A stretch of 64,000 bases of DNA from Leeuwenhoekiella aestuarii (GCF_004104055.1 NZ_QOVJ01000001.1:186001-250000), one strand, 5' to 3'; counted from the stretch's first letter, positions 51,252 through 62,533 are shown. Notes: generated by a model not told the origin, from the sequence alone. Numbers and translations are program-made.

Positions 51252-54200
51252 TTAATTTCCGAAATTATATCTCAATGTTATTCCTGAGCGTATTGTTGTT
51301 TGCGGATATGCAGTTGAAATCGCATACGTCGCAAAAGAATGGTCGTAATAGAAAATCGCCGTTAGATTTTTACTTAGTGCATAATCTGCCTTAAAGGTCA
51401 ACCCATAAATATCTTGACCAGCTGTGATCTGACTATTTTCTAGATCTAAATAGCGTACAATTGTCTCATTCTGTCTCAGAGACAAATCTGCTCTAAAGTT
51501 TAAATCACTCTTTAAAATAGTTTGTCTTCCACCTATTCGTGTCGCAAATCTAATATCTTTTAATCGATATCCTAATCCTATTATATATTCATTTCCGTGA
51601 ATTTCTGTAAGCAGATTGTTATCAAAGCTTAGCGATAACGTACGATCTTTACGTAATTCTGCTAAGATCTTGAGCGAATTCTGCATTTCAAAATCAAGCC
51701 TTATCAACGGTGAAAACAATTCAGTAAGGTTTATGTTGGAATACAACATAGGACTTAAGAAATCACCTGCCTGATTAACCTGAACATCTTCTACACTTGT
51801 ATTTAAAGAAGGATCATAATTTAAATTTGTACGGAATTGATTGATAGTATACCCTGCCTGATACCCGTGGTTTACTGAGAAACGCTTGAATCGCTTTTTA
51901 AACCAGTCTAACTTCATAAGGCCTGTATACTTTAAATTCCAGTTAGGCAACGGAAAACTTCTAAAAGCTCCCAGAGAAACATTTGAAGCATTACCCGGTG
52001 TATAAGCAGAAAGAAATGCCGGAAGCAATACACGCTGACTTGAACGACTAAAACCTACAGGATACCCATACTCATCGCGAGCATACTGGTCGTTCCCATA
52101 AAATTCTTCGGCAAGTCGCTCTGCAATTACAAGCCTGTTAGATCTAAACTGACTGAAATTAGCTGAAGACTCTAAAGAACTTGAATTAAAAGCTGTTCCT
52201 ATCATCAGAGTCGATATACTATAATTACCTAAGGTATTCCCCGTAAGGCTTGTGTATTGCCGTGTAGTAGGGTCAACACGATAATTTTCATTATAAGTCT
52301 CTTGATAAATTCGATTCATATTTAAATCTATCGTAAGATCTTCTAGAAAACTGGTCTGCGCCTGTATATCTAAATTTCGATTCTCTACTTCGCTGTATTG
52401 CTCATTGTACTCTTGATAGAGCGTTAACCAACCTTGTCTTGCTGCATAATCACGCACCTCAGCCTGACTTCCAAAAACAAAACCTGTAGTCGGTCTAACT
52501 GTTCCCAAAAATCCTACTCCGGGCAAATAACCGGGAAGATAAGTACCATTATTTTGCTCATAATTAATTTGAATGCGTTTTATACCTGTAGCAATACCTA
52601 TCAATGTATTTTTAGCTTTATCTGCAGTACTTAACCCATTTTCTTCCTGAGTAGGTTTAGGCTGGGTAGGTGTCCCTAGAGTAGGTACCGCACGACTGCG
52701 ATCTGATTTTGATGAAGGTCCTGAAGTTTTTTTAGACACCCCTAAAGCATCATAAAGCGTTTTCATATCTAAGGTGGTCTGTAATGCATGTGTATTTGCA
52801 TTCTGAACAGAATTACCTAAATCTGGTATCCCTTCTAAAGTTTGAAATTGATACGAGCCACGTGTCCACTGAAAATCTGCACTATAAGAATACGTAGATT
52901 TAATAAACTCCAAATACGGTAATTTATTAACTGGCAGATCATAATTAAGCTGCATATTCTGGTTATGACGATCAGGTCTACCTACATCAAAAAAGCTCGA
53001 GTAAACTGCTCCTGCATTCTCATCTAATGAGCTATCCGGATTGAGATAATTACGCACAATTCTGTTCTGATATTGATCCAGATTTATTCGTAATGATTTT
53101 GTCACAGGAAAATTAACAGTAAAATTTCGATCAAATTGATAGTTGCGCTGAAGATATTCCGGGATAGGAATTGAGTTTTCATTTGCCAGCAAATCTCTAA
53201 ACTGCTGGCGACTGAATTGACGCGTAATGTTTGAAGATATATTAACACTTGCAGGAAGATAATTGAAATTGAAATCCTTTAATAATTTCCAATACTTACC
53301 AGTAAATAGAGAATCATTTTTCTTAAACGGCTCAATAGTTTTAGGCTTAAATGCAAATGCATACGTTGCTCCTGCGCGCACATTCTGACTCACAGATTCT
53401 TCAATCTCAAAATCCTTATGTTCTTCTTGATTATGACTGTAAGCAAAAGTAAAGTTCTCAACATCCCAAGGCATCGGTTTTTTATCACCTGCACGCTCTT
53501 TACGCACTCCAATAAAATTAATACTCTCCCGATTGGTCCGCTCTATTGCATAATCGTTTATAAAATCGCGTTCTGTTTGACTCGACGCATTTGCTAGTCG
53601 CTCATCAAGTTCTAAGTCTGTATATAAAGGATCATATTGTGGCGTTATGGTCTGCCCACCTCTGGCATAATTAAAAGGAAGCTTAACCCCCCATTTTTTA
53701 GGAAGAAGTTGCCCCAGATTCACATTGGTAACAACATCAAAAGATTTAGTATCCTCCATATTTCGCTCTCTAGGACCGGCATCAATACTACCAAATCCTA
53801 TTGTAGATTGACGCGCCGTTCCAGAAACCGTAGCAAAATCTGCTAGATTTGCATCCATATTTATAATACCTGCCCAGCCACCTTGATTCTGTAATCCTGA
53901 TAATCGTAATTCATTAAACCAAGCTTCTGCACAAACGGTACCACGACCTTCATCATTTCCGTTTTTAAGACCTAACATTAAAACCCGCACATCTCCAAAA
54001 CTGGGATTACCTTGTATACCCACGCGCACTTTACCAGACTCATATGGCGTGCTTGCCGGGTCTGCAATCACATTCCCTTCCTCGTCAAAATAAGTGATAG
54101 CATCAACAAGGGTGTTAAACTCTCCATTAAAGAATGTAGCTTTCACCGTCTGAAGCACATCTAACGGAAGCTTAAGTTGATTCTCTTCAGGCCAAATGAG

Positions 54201-57200
54201 ATCTGGACTGCTGGTACCAAAAGCCGTTGGACTAAGTGGCAATTCTATCTGGTAGAAGTTTTGCGTAAGATCTGTACCCATCCTTATTATTGCAACCACC
54301 TCATTGTCTTGCACCGGAGTTTCATTTAATAAAGATTCTAAGTGAATAAACATCTCCAGGTTTTCATACTGACGCATGTCTAATCTAAAATTCTTATAAA
54401 CCGCACGTGCATCCTGAGTTTCCAGATCACAAACTTGTAAAGAAAGAGACTGCTCATTCTGACGAATATTATTGTTATTATTAATTAATTCTTCCCGGTA
54501 AACTCCCGGAGGTAACACGTAAGGAATAGGATTACGATTTACGTTTTCTTCAATATTTACCGATGTAACCTCAAAACGTGTATTCTCTGTTGAAGGGTCT
54601 GACTCATCAGGATCTAGCGTGTATAAATAACGACGGTAATCTCCTCGCACCAAGTCAAAAGAACCAAAACGCAGAACGGTAGGATCACTCCAGCCACTCA
54701 TAAACATCCGCATAAAACGAATTGATCTAAAATCATTTATACCTCCTTGGCTGTTTGTAGGTTCACTAATCGGAATTTTAAATTGATACCAGGTAACCGG
54801 CAATGTGTTTCCGTTTTGTAGCGTTACTTCAATATCACGTTGATCAACAATAAATTCATTAGTTATATCTAAACTCTGCGGGGTTATATCCAGTTGATAT
54901 TCATAGTAACTATCAACGGTATTCATCGTAAAATCTCTGTTAAAATCCTCTACATCAGGTACTGTTGTTGAACCACGGTCAGTTTGTGACACATCAACCG
55001 GAGAGTTTCCTTCAAGACCATTATAATTTTTATACCGGTTTAATACCGAACCCGTAGCAGCAACAAAATATTGGTAGTTATCTCCTGAAGGATCTTCTAA
55101 ACCTGCAAAACCCGGAAACTTTTCAGCTTCTTGCTCATCACTAAGACCATCATACCCCACGTCTTGATTCGTTCTTTGCTCACCTTCTGTATCAAAAGCA
55201 TAAATCAACGCCTGACTTGTAGGAACTTTACCCCACACGGTTGAAACGGTATTTGTAGAATAGCCATCTTGTGGTAATCCGTTTTCATATTGTTTACGAC
55301 CGTCCTTAAGAACATCTTCAGAAATGTTACCCAGATTCAGTGTTAAACGGCCACCTGTATTTGTTGCATTTTCAGCATAAATAAACGGGTCCATAACCCA
55401 GAATTCAATAAACTCTACATTAGATTGCTCAAAGTCTGTAGAAGCAAAAGATCGCATGATTCCTCCAAAATTTTGTTCAGGATTTTCTAGAATTCCATCT
55501 TGAGCATCTAGACTAAAGTTATAAGGCCCGCGCTCAGAAGGATAATAAGCAAGATCTAACGTAAATAAAGCCTGAGTGGTACCCGCAATAATATCTTGCT
55601 CCGGAAAGATCTCATCTCTAAAAACACGACGAGTGGCGTAAGTTGACACATCTGCATCTGTAATCCCATCAGGACGCTGATTAGTATAAAAAATAGGGTC
55701 TATACTATACCATGCTAATTTTGCACGCTTGTAACCCGTACTCAAATCTCCGTTTTCCAGTTCGCCACCAAAATCTATAGGTGCAGATGATAAAAACCAC
55801 TGTAAAGGTGAACTGATATCTAACGAAGTTTGTGTTCCTTCAAAATCATCTATATAAGAAGTTGCTTCCCCGCCAAAATCGGTCGCTTTAGGTTGCCCCG
55901 GAATCAGGTAAGCAACCTCTCCTCTCACCGAAATATTAGAAGGAACGTCAGTATCAATATTAGGAAGCTTATTTACCAGTCTGGTCAAGAACGGAACTTC
56001 TGTTGAGAAATTTGCATTCATCCCAAAAATGGTATTATTAATGGGTTCAAAGCTGTAGGTTGCCTTTTGGGTCAACGGTCTTTCATTAACGTTGAGCAAC
56101 GTACCGCCTATCATAAAATCCTCACTGAATTGATGCTCTACATTTAAACCAGTAAAACGCTTGGTTTGCTGTCCGAAAAGCGAATTATTTTCAGTCGAAA
56201 CCTGTATAGGTACTCCGGAACCTTTAAGAGCCTGATCAAGAATAAAGACTCTTCCACGCGCATAATCTACCGAATAATCCAAACCTTCTTGAAGCACGCG
56301 CCCTCCGGCCGTCACCGTAACAGAACCCTGCGGTAAATTAAAGCCTCCTATCGCAATACCCTCTTCATCTGTAGAAGTAAAAGTACCCTGTAGTAAAAAC
56401 AGGTTTTTATCTGCATTATCCTGAGCTACTGTTTTAGTTGAATTATAAAGAGAGCGGTAAACATACTTTTGTTGATTAGCATTATAAGTATCACTGTTAT
56501 TATAAGATTCTCCACCCGAATCTCTCAACTTATTAAAAAGGTATTCTCCAAAAGGCTCTACAGATGTAAAAATGATGCTTCCGTTACGCACATTTACTGT
56601 GGTACCATTAACAAAATCAAAGAAACCATCACCGCCGGTTTGAGGGTCTCCATTTTGAGTAAGCCTATCTAGATTAAAAACGTTAAGCAAAGGCGTGTTT
56701 GCAACATCATCTGGCAAAGCGGGGCCACCATCTGCAGGGGTTATGTAGTTTATAGGAGAAGGTGAATTGTAAACAATATTCATTCTAAAACCTTCTGAAT
56801 CCAACTGCCCCACACCCAGCCCATAAATATTTTTCATCATCAAATCCCAAACGGGTTCGTTGACGTCTGTAATGTTACTTTTAAGCAATTTTACAACCAA
56901 AGCCTGCGAAGTACCACCCTGACCTGGCGTTATAAAACTATCTAATATTCCGTCATTATTAATATCCCTTCCGTTTGTCTGATCTGCATCTGCTGCATCT
57001 GCGATCTGGTCGCCATCGGTATCTTGCCCATTGTCATTTACTCCGTCACCATCAGGATCTACATCAACAATATCCGGAACTCCGTCACCATCTGTATCAA
57101 CATAAGCTCCGCTAGTTGCATCAACACCATCGTTAGCAAACTCTCCCACCTGATACACTTGACCACCTACCGTATATTGAAAGGCCACACCCAAAACCTC

Positions 57201-58559
57201 ATCATTATTCAAACGCTGGTTTAACGATATATACCCCAACTGCGTATCTAGAGTATATTCTGAGGAAGTAAGTTGGCGCGCATTTTCTAAGGAAACGTAA
57301 TCAGAACCATCTGCCACCTGAACACCTCCAAATCCTTGCCCTATGGTTGAAACATCACGTATAGCAGAAGTTAAAACAGACTGACCGTTACCATCTATAC
57401 CAAAAGGATTAAAATCGTTACTGGTGTTTCTGGGGTAAGCCCCCGCAGGTAAATTCACAAAACCGCCGGGGATATTAGGTAAACCTATGTTTGAAGGATC
57501 TGACTCTCCAATGTCTTGTATTGCAACTATATTACGCGTATTTGAATAATTCTGAGTCCTATTTGTAACCCAAACTTCTATACGAGTAATCTGAATATTA
57601 GAATTTATAAAAGGATAATTAGCCAGCGCTTTATCATAATTATCTCTAAAGTACTGAGCTAAGAAATAGTGCCTGTTTTCATCATATTCTAAAGCATAAA
57701 TCTCAAAATCCTGAATGGTACCATCACCTTGAGCCGCTACCTGATTAGTTTGTGATTGCTGCTCAGAAAAAACTCCGGTAATGGTTGTTTTACCAAACTG
57801 CAGTTGGGTTTTTACCCCAAATAAACTTTGTGAACCTTGAATAAGAGCACTATTGAGCGGCATGCTCACATTACCTACTTCAATTTTTTGCACAATATCA
57901 TCCTCATCAGGAGTATATTCTAACTTGATCTGATTTTGAAAGTTGAATGTAGACTCGGTGTCATAAACCGCATTTACCTGAAGTCGCGTCCCCACTTTAC
58001 CAAGTAAACTTAAGCTGATACGCTGATCAAAGTCAAAACTGAAATTAGAACGGTTACGCGGAGAAAAACTAGGATTATCTTGTTTGGTAAACAGTCCGCC
58101 AATATCCATCTCAACAGAACCTTGAGGAATGAATTCAATAGAATTTCCGCCAAATATAGATTCAAACAATCCTGAGTTTACGTAGAAGTTAGGCAAAAGA
58201 CTTTTTTGATCTTCCTTTCCTTCTTCGGTACGACCATCTACAGCGGCTATCTTCTGTTGAAAATAAGCACGCATCCTCTCTTTTTTAACCAGTTCTTTAA
58301 ATTCGTCTGGCGTTAAAATACGCGGATAATTAATGTTGTATTGCCCTAGACTTTCCGTATAAATATACCGGTCTGTTAAAGGATCATAAGTATATTTTGA
58401 AACTATAGAATTAGGGTTCTTAAGGTTCAACCGCCCAAGAGAAACACCGGTTTGCGTACTATCTTGCTCTTCTTCCTGAGCAAGCATAGGCATAGAACAC
58501 AGAAGCGTTCCTGATAGCAATAGCAATTGTAAGGAAAACCAGCGTAGTTTTGTAACCAA
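51252..58559 (-). CDS. sprA: Cell-surface protein SprA, type IX secretion translocon
   Basis: 2435 residues, the family size, with a signal sequence (about 1-28). SprA is the giant 36-stranded outer-membrane barrel through which type IX substrates leave the cell, and is needed for gliding. Signatures include VGNVSMPLNSALIQGSQSLF, GQPKATDFGGEATSYIDDFE (the conserved SprA segment), FEQSNVEFIEFWVMDPFIY and the C-terminal SGITLRYNFGN. Around residues 480-540 is a run of Asp-rich repeats (TDGDGVPDIVDVDPDGDGVN) of the thrombospondin type 3 calcium-binding kind. It begins 6 bases after ruvA and is followed by gcvH. Intact, no frameshift seen. Confidence 0.97.
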   Translation of the reverse strand: MVTKLRWFSLQLLLLSGTLLCSMPMLAQEEEQDSTQTGVSLGRLNLKNPNSIVSKYTYDPLTDRYIYTESLGQYNINYPRILTPDEFKELVKKERMRAYFQQKIAAVDGRTEEGKEDQKSLLPNFYVNSGLFESIFGGNSIEFIPQGSVEMDIGGLFTKQDNPSFSPRNRSNFSFDFDQRISLSLLGKVGTRLQVNAVYDTESTFNFQNQIKLEYTPDEDDIVQKIEVGNVSMPLNSALIQGSQSLFGVKTQLQFGKTTITGVFSEQQSQTNQVAAQGDGTIQDFEIYALEYDENRHYFLAQYFRDNYDKALANYPFINSNIQITRIEVWVTNRTQNYSNTRNIVAIQDIGESDPSNIGLPNIPGGFVNLPAGAYPRNTSNDFNPFGIDGNGQSVLTSAIRDVSTIGQGFGGVQVADGSDYVSLENARQLTSSEYTLDTQLGYISLNQRLNNDEVLGVAFQYTVGGQVYQVGEFANDGVDATSGAYVDTDGDGVPDIVDVDPDGDGVNDNGQDTDGDQIADAADADQTNGRDINNDGILDSFITPGQGGTSQALVVKLLKSNITDVNEPVWDLMMKNIYGLGVGQLDSEGFRMNIVYNSPSPINYITPADGGPALPDDVANTPLLNVFNLDRLTQNGDPQTGGDGFFDFVNGTTVNVRNGSIIFTSVEPFGEYLFNKLRDSGGESYNNSDTYNANQQKYVYRSLYNSTKTVAQDNADKNLFLLQGTFTSTDEEGIAIGGFNLPQGSVTVTAGGRVLQEGLDYSVDYARGRVFILDQALKGSGVPIQVSTENNSLFGQQTKRFTGLNVEHQFSEDFMIGGTLLNVNERPLTQKATYSFEPINNTIFGMNANFSTEVPFLTRLVNKLPNIDTDVPSNISVRGEVAYLIPGQPKATDFGGEATSYIDDFEGTQTSLDISSPLQWFLSSAPIDFGGELENGDLSTGYKRAKLAWYSIDPIFYTNQRPDGITDADVSTYATRRVFRDEIFPEQDIIAGTTQALFTLDLAYYPSERGPYNFSLDAQDGILENPEQNFGGIMRSFASTDFEQSNVEFIEFWVMDPFIYAENATNTGGRLTLNLGNISEDVLKDGRKQYENGLPQDGYSTNTVSTVWGKVPTSQALIYAFDTEGEQRTNQDVGYDGLSDEQEAEKFPGFAGLEDPSGDNYQYFVAATGSVLNRYKNYNGLEGNSPVDVSQTDRGSTTVPDVEDFNRDFTMNTVDSYYEYQLDITPQSLDITNEFIVDQRDIEVTLQNGNTLPVTWYQFKIPISEPTNSQGGINDFRSIRFMRMFMSGWSDPTVLRFGSFDLVRGDYRRYLYTLDPDESDPSTENTRFEVTSVNIEENVNRNPIPYVLPPGVYREELINNNNNIRQNEQSLSLQVCDLETQDARAVYKNFRLDMRQYENLEMFIHLESLLNETPVQDNEVVAIIRMGTDLTQNFYQIELPLSPTAFGTSSPDLIWPEENQLKLPLDVLQTVKATFFNGEFNTLVDAITYFDEEGNVIADPASTPYESGKVRVGIQGNPSFGDVRVLMLGLKNGNDEGRGTVCAEAWFNELRLSGLQNQGGWAGIINMDANLADFATVSGTARQSTIGFGSIDAGPRERNMEDTKSFDVVTNVNLGQLLPKKWGVKLPFNYARGGQTITPQYDPLYTDLELDERLANASSQTERDFINDYAIERTNRESINFIGVRKERAGDKKPMPWDVENFTFAYSHNQEEHKDFEIEESVSQNVRAGATYAFAFKPKTIEPFKKNDSLFTGKYWKLLKDFNFNYLPASVNISSNITRQFSRQQFRDLLANENSIPIPEYLQRNYQFDRNFTVNFPVTKSLRINLDQYQNRIVRNYLNPDSSLDENAGAVYSSFFDVGRPDRHNQNMQLNYDLPVNKLPYLEFIKSTYSYSADFQWTRGSYQFQTLEGIPDLGNSVQNANTHALQTTLDMKTLYDALGVSKKTSGPSSKSDRSRAVPTLGTPTQPKPTQEENGLSTADKAKNTLIGIATGIKRIQINYEQNNGTYLPGYLPGVGFLGTVRPTTGFVFGSQAEVRDYAARQGWLTLYQEYNEQYSEVENRNLDIQAQTSFLEDLTIDLNMNRIYQETYNENYRVDPTTRQYTSLTGNTLGNYSISTLMIGTAFNSSSLESSANFSQFRSNRLVIAERLAEEFYGNDQYARDEYGYPVGFSRSSQRVLLPAFLSAYTPGNASNVSLGAFRSFPLPNWNLKYTGLMKLDWFKKRFKRFSVNHGYQAGYTINQFRTNLNYDPSLNTSVEDVQVNQAGDFLSPMLYSNINLTELFSPLIRLDFEMQNSLKILAELRKDRTLSLSFDNNLLTEIHGNEYIIGLGYRLKDIRFATRIGGRQTILKSDLNFRADLSLRQNETIVRYLDLENSQITAGQDIYGLTFKADYALSKNLTAIFYYDHSFATYAISTAYPQTTIRSGITLRYNFGN

Positions 58560-58565
58560 TGTCTA

Positions 58566-59147
58566 TTATAGTTTTTTAAGTGCCAACTTTATAATTGTTT
58601 CTACAGAAGCTTGAGGGTCTTCGCGCACAATACCATCACACACTTTCTCTGCTTGCTTTCGCGCAAAACCAAGCGTCTCTAAAGCTGATAACGCTTCATC
58701 ATTGTTGGTATTGCTTGCAAGCTGAGAAACTTCATTAATATCATACACTTTAAGAATCTTATCTTTTAGGTCTAAAATGACACGCTGCGCCGTTTTAGCT
58801 CCAATCCCTTTGACACCCTGTATCGTTCTCACATCTCCGTTAGCGATAGCCTGTTTAACCTGACTGGGATCTAATGAAGACAACATCGTACGGGCGATAC
58901 TTGTACCTACACCACTTACAGAAATAAGCAGTTTAAAAATCTCTCGTTCAGATTTATGAGAAAAGCCATAAAGAGTATGAGAATCTTCTTTGATATGGAG
59001 ATAGGTATACAACATAATACTTTCTCCTTCAGGAAGAAGCGAAAAAGTATGTAAAGATATATTTACAAAATAACCTACCCCGTTACACTCGATAACGACA
59101 TCGGTATGATTTTTTTCGACTAACTTACCCCTTAAGAATGTAATCAT
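58566..59147 (-). CDS. ruvA: Holliday junction branch-migration protein RuvA
   Basis: 193 residues. The N-terminal OB fold (MITFLRGKLVEKNHTDVVIE, 1-60), two helix-hairpin-helix motifs (LLISVSGVGTSIARTMLSS; IQGVKGIGAKTAQRVILDL) and the C-terminal RuvB-contacting domain are all present. With RuvB it drives branch migration in recombination repair. It is directly upstream of sprA (6 bases), so the largest gene of the window is likely read from the ruvA promoter. A TACATTTG element lies 25 bases upstream. Confidence 0.97.
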   Translation of the reverse strand: MITFLRGKLVEKNHTDVVIECNGVGYFVNISLHTFSLLPEGESIMLYTYLHIKEDSHTLYGFSHKSEREIFKLLISVSGVGTSIARTMLSSLDPSQVKQAIANGDVRTIQGVKGIGAKTAQRVILDLKDKILKVYDINEVSQLASNTNNDEALSALETLGFARKQAEKVCDGIVREDPQASVETIIKLALKKL

Positions 59148-59165
59148 GTGCTATAAAAAACGTTA

Positions 59166-59207
59166 AGGCTTCAAATGTACTAAAATAATTGAGCACACCT
59201 GAAGCCT
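59166..59207 (-). terminator. Possible terminator after maeB
   Basis: AGGCTTCA (59166-59173) and TGAAGCCT (59200-59207) form an 8-bp stem with a 26-base loop; six T follow on the minus strand. It overlaps the ruvA -7 element. The long loop weakens the call. Confidence 0.4.
59172..59179 (-). promoter_or_regulatory. -7 element for ruvA and sprA
   Basis: TACATTTG on the minus strand matches TAnnTTTG, 25 bases before the ruvA ATG. It is the only visible promoter candidate for the ruvA-sprA run. Confidence 0.4.
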
Positions 59208-59221
59208 AAAATTTAAGAAAC

Positions 59222-61531
59222 TTATGCTTTAACGCTATCTCCTAGAAGCTCTTCCTGAAGTCTTTTTCCTTTTTGTTGAGCATCAATTACTGCAACGGCA
59301 GACATATTTACGATCTCATCTACACTTGCACCTAGCTGAAGCACGTGAACGGGTTTCTTCATCCCCATCATAATAGGCCCAATATTATCTGCTTTATTGA
59401 GTTCTTTGATCATTTTATAGGTAATATTTGCTGAATCTATATTAGAAAAAACAAGCGTATTTACCTTTCTACCAGCAAGTTTAGAAAACGGGAATTTGCT
59501 TTTTAGCAAATCAGAATTTAACGCAAAATCTGCTTGCAACTCGCCGTCTACAGCTAATTCCGGATAAAATTTATGTAAGTAAGAGACTGCTTCACGCACT
59601 TTATCAGCCTGAGGATTCTTTGAAGAACCAAAGTTTGAATATGAGATCATTGCAATTACAGGTTCCATCCCAAACAAACGCACCGTACGAGCGGTCATCA
59701 ACGCAATCTTTGCAAGTTCTTTTGCTGAAGGTTCAATATTGATAGAAGTATCTGCTAAAAACAAGGGCCCTCTGTTTGTATTCATCAAGTTTGCTGCAGC
59801 AACTTTCTGAACATTAGGCGCAGAACCTATAACTTCTAAAACCGGTTTAACTGCAGAAGGATAACTACTGCTATACCCCGTGATCATCGCATCTACATCT
59901 CCTTGCTTCACCATCATTGACGCATAATAATTACGCTGTCTCAACAACTTTTGAGCATCATATAAAGTCACACCTTTACGCTTACGTTCTTGCCAATATA
60001 GATGAGCATATTCGTTAAGTTTCGGTTTTTCTTCGGGGGTTTTAGGATCTATAATCTGAATATCTGCATCAAAATCAAGTTCTTCCATTAATTCAACGAT
60101 TGTCTCGCGATTCCCTAATAAAACCGGAGTTCCAATTCCGTCATCATACACAATTTGAGCAGCCTTAAGCACATCAAGTTGGTCTGCTTCGGCATATACA
60201 ATACGTTTAGGCTCTGTTTTAGCACGGTTGAGTATAAGACGCACAATTTTGTTATCTGAGCCCATTCGCTCTAAGAGTTCGTCTTCATATTTTAACCAAT
60301 CTGTAATAGGCTCTCTCGCCACACCACTTTCCATTGCTGCTTTTGCCACGGCTGGTGGAACCTTTGTAATCAATCTAGGATCAAAAGGTTTGGGAATAAT
60401 ATATTCTCTACTAAAGTTCAATCGGGTTTCACCATAAGCAATATTCACCTGCTCAGGAACAGATTCTTTTGCGAGCTCGGCAAGGGCTGTAACCGCTGCC
60501 ATTTTCATTTCTTCATTAATTTTAGTAGCACGCACATCTAATGCTCCTCTAAAAATAAACGGGAAACCAAGCACATTATTCACTTGGTTAGGATGATCAG
60601 AACGGCCCGTCGCCATTATGATATCGTCACGCGTATCCATCGCAAGATTGTAATCAATCTCAGGGTTAGGATTTGCCATTGCAAATACAATTGCATTGGG
60701 TGCCATAGCTTTTAGCATTTCTGGCGAAACGATATCTGCTATAGAAAGACCTATAAACACATCTGCATCTACCATCGCCTCATCAAGCGTATCTATTTTT
60801 CGGTCTGAAGCAAACTCTGCTTTCTCAGAAGAAAGACTTTGGCGATCGCTACGAATTACTCCTTTACTATCTAGCATTACAATATTCTCTGCTTTTGCAC
60901 CAAAAGCTTTGTAAAGTCTGGTACAGGAAACAGCTGCAGCTCCGGCTCCACTCACAACAATGCGAATTTCATCCATCTTTTTATTTGTAAGCTCTACTGC
61001 ATTTAGTAAAGCTGCCGCAGAAATAATAGCAGTACCATGCTGATCATCGTGCATCACCGGAATATCTAATTCCTCTTTTAGTCTTCGTTCTATCTCAAAA
61101 GCTTCGGGAGCTTTAATGTCTTCAAGATTGATTCCTCCGAAAGTAGGCGCAATATTTTTAACCGTTGCAATGAACTCATCTACATTTTTAGTGTCTACTT
61201 CAATATCAAAAACGTCAATACCCGCAAAAATCTTAAAAAGCAAGCCTTTACCTTCCATCACGGGTTTTGAAGCTTCGGGACCTATATCTCCTAGACCCAA
61301 TACTGCTGTTCCGTTAGAAATTACAGCAACAAGATTTCCTTTTGCAGTATATTTGTAAGCATTCTCTTTATCTTTTTCAATCTCAAGACAAGGCTCTGCA
61401 ACCCCCGGCGAATAGGCTAACGACAAGTCGCGTTGTGAAGAATATTTTTTAGTAGGAACTACTGCAATTTTACCCGGTGTAGGTTTTGCGTGATAGACTA
61501 AAGCCTCTCGGCGCTTACTTTCTTTACTCAT
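59222..61531 (-). CDS. maeB: NADP-dependent malic enzyme, MaeB type
   Basis: 769 residues from the ATG at 61531, which matches family starts ([20 protein letters not shown]); an upstream ATG at 61576 adds 15 residues that overlap the promoter. Residues about 20-430 are the malic enzyme ([39 protein letters not shown]). Residues about 440-768 are a phosphotransacetylase-like domain ([31 protein letters not shown]). It decarboxylates malate to pyruvate and makes NADPH; in other bacteria the C-terminal domain binds acetyl-CoA as an allosteric site. Confidence 0.96.
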   Translation of the reverse strand: MSKESKRREALVYHAKPTPGKIAVVPTKKYSSQRDLSLAYSPGVAEPCLEIEKDKENAYKYTAKGNLVAVISNGTAVLGLGDIGPEASKPVMEGKGLLFKIFAGIDVFDIEVDTKNVDEFIATVKNIAPTFGGINLEDIKAPEAFEIERRLKEELDIPVMHDDQHGTAIISAAALLNAVELTNKKMDEIRIVVSGAGAAAVSCTRLYKAFGAKAENIVMLDSKGVIRSDRQSLSSEKAEFASDRKIDTLDEAMVDADVFIGLSIADIVSPEMLKAMAPNAIVFAMANPNPEIDYNLAMDTRDDIIMATGRSDHPNQVNNVLGFPFIFRGALDVRATKINEEMKMAAVTALAELAKESVPEQVNIAYGETRLNFSREYIIPKPFDPRLITKVPPAVAKAAMESGVAREPITDWLKYEDELLERMGSDNKIVRLILNRAKTEPKRIVYAEADQLDVLKAAQIVYDDGIGTPVLLGNRETIVELMEELDFDADIQIIDPKTPEEKPKLNEYAHLYWQERKRKGVTLYDAQKLLRQRNYYASMMVKQGDVDAMITGYSSSYPSAVKPVLEVIGSAPNVQKVAAANLMNTNRGPLFLADTSINIEPSAKELAKIALMTARTVRLFGMEPVIAMISYSNFGSSKNPQADKVREAVSYLHKFYPELAVDGELQADFALNSDLLKSKFPFSKLAGRKVNTLVFSNIDSANITYKMIKELNKADNIGPIMMGMKKPVHVLQLGASVDEIVNMSAVAVIDAQQKGKRLQEELLGDSVKA

Positions 61532-61554
61532 ATTTAAGTTGTTTACTCGTATTA

Positions 61555-61562
61555 CAAAAGTA
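61555..61562 (-). promoter_or_regulatory. -7 element for maeB
   Basis: TACTTTTG on the minus strand matches TAnnTTTG, 24 bases before the ATG at 61531. It supports that start over the ATG at 61576, which lies upstream of the promoter. Confidence 0.5.
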
Positions 61563-61603
61563 AACCTATTATTCAATCAGACTAAGAATTTACAAGGTTT
61601 CCT

Positions 61604-62533
61604 TTAGCTAATTTCTGTCAAAACATCAATATCTGAAGGAATAACTCCTAAATGCTGAAGTTTTAAAGCTGCCATTTTTAAAGCTGTTTCGGCAGCTTTT
61701 TTATCTGAAGCTTTCTGCATGTAACTGTATAGAAATCCAGACCAAAATGCATCGCCTGCACCAGTTGCATCAGCTACAAATTCTAGTTTTAAGGCTGGAA
61801 GCGTTATCACAGCATTTCCTTTTCTTGAAAGTTTTACTCCCTCTGCACCTAGGGTTAAACACACCAAATCAACACCATTGGCATGAAAAAAATCAAAAAT
61901 CTCTTGGTGCGGTTTATGTTCTGTAAAAAGTCTAAACATATCGTCTTCACTTATTTTGACCAAAGGGTTATAGCTGCAATACTCTTTGATCACCCTTAGG
62001 CCTTCTTCACGATCTGGCCAGATCCGCTCGCTATAATTGACATCGATACTCAACTGCAACCCTAACTCTGAAGCTTCTTTTGCTGCTCGTAAAATTGTTT
62101 GTTGTGCCGGATATTTACTAAGCGCAAAACACGTGGTATGAAAAATTTTAGCCTGTTTCAATAAAGCTGTTGGCAGTTGTTCTGAAACCAACTCCTTGTC
62201 TGCTTCACGATAGGCTATAAAATCTGGAGTTCCGGTGGTTTTTGAAACGAATATCACGCTAGTAGGAAAATCATTCCGTATCGCTACCCCTTCCGTATTC
62301 AGATTTAAATCGTTTAATTTTTGCTGGACAAAATCTCCTAATCCATCTTTACCTATCGCACAAACCAATCTGGAATTTAAGCCGAGTCGTTTTGTATTAA
62401 CCGCAACATTTGTGGGACTTCCTCCTAAAAAACGCTGAAAACTTTCGGTCTCTGAGAGAGATACATTTTCTTGAATCCCTATAAAATCTAGGAGAATTTC
62501 CCCCACGCAAATAATGTCAATTTCCTTTTTCAT
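61604..62533 (-). CDS. PfkB-family sugar kinase, probable fructokinase
   Basis: 309 residues from the ATG at 62533, which gives the family start KKEIDIICVGEILLDFIG; the ATG at 62599 adds residues read from the GH100 gene in another frame. The anion-hole motif DATGAGDAFWSGFLYSY holds the catalytic Asp; RFLGGSPTNVAVNTKRLG is the sugar-binding glycine region. It phosphorylates a sugar, probably the fructose or fructose-derived product of the upstream invertase. The start overlaps the invertase stop by 4 bases (ATGA), so it is translationally coupled. Confidence 0.9.
   Translation of the reverse strand: MKKEIDIICVGEILLDFIGIQENVSLSETESFQRFLGGSPTNVAVNTKRLGLNSRLVCAIGKDGLGDFVQQKLNDLNLNTEGVAIRNDFPTSVIFVSKTTGTPDFIAYREADKELVSEQLPTALLKQAKIFHTTCFALSKYPAQQTILRAAKEASELGLQLSIDVNYSERIWPDREEGLRVIKEYCSYNPLVKISEDDMFRLFTEHKPHQEIFDFFHANGVDLVCLTLGAEGVKLSRKGNAVITLPALKLEFVADATGAGDAFWSGFLYSYMQKASDKKAAETALKMAALKLQHLGVIPSDIDVLTEIS

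Noticed and set aside
52434-57224. Several plus-strand frames of 66-69 residues opposite sprA
   Set aside because: They are antisense to a continuous 2435-residue gene and have no signatures.
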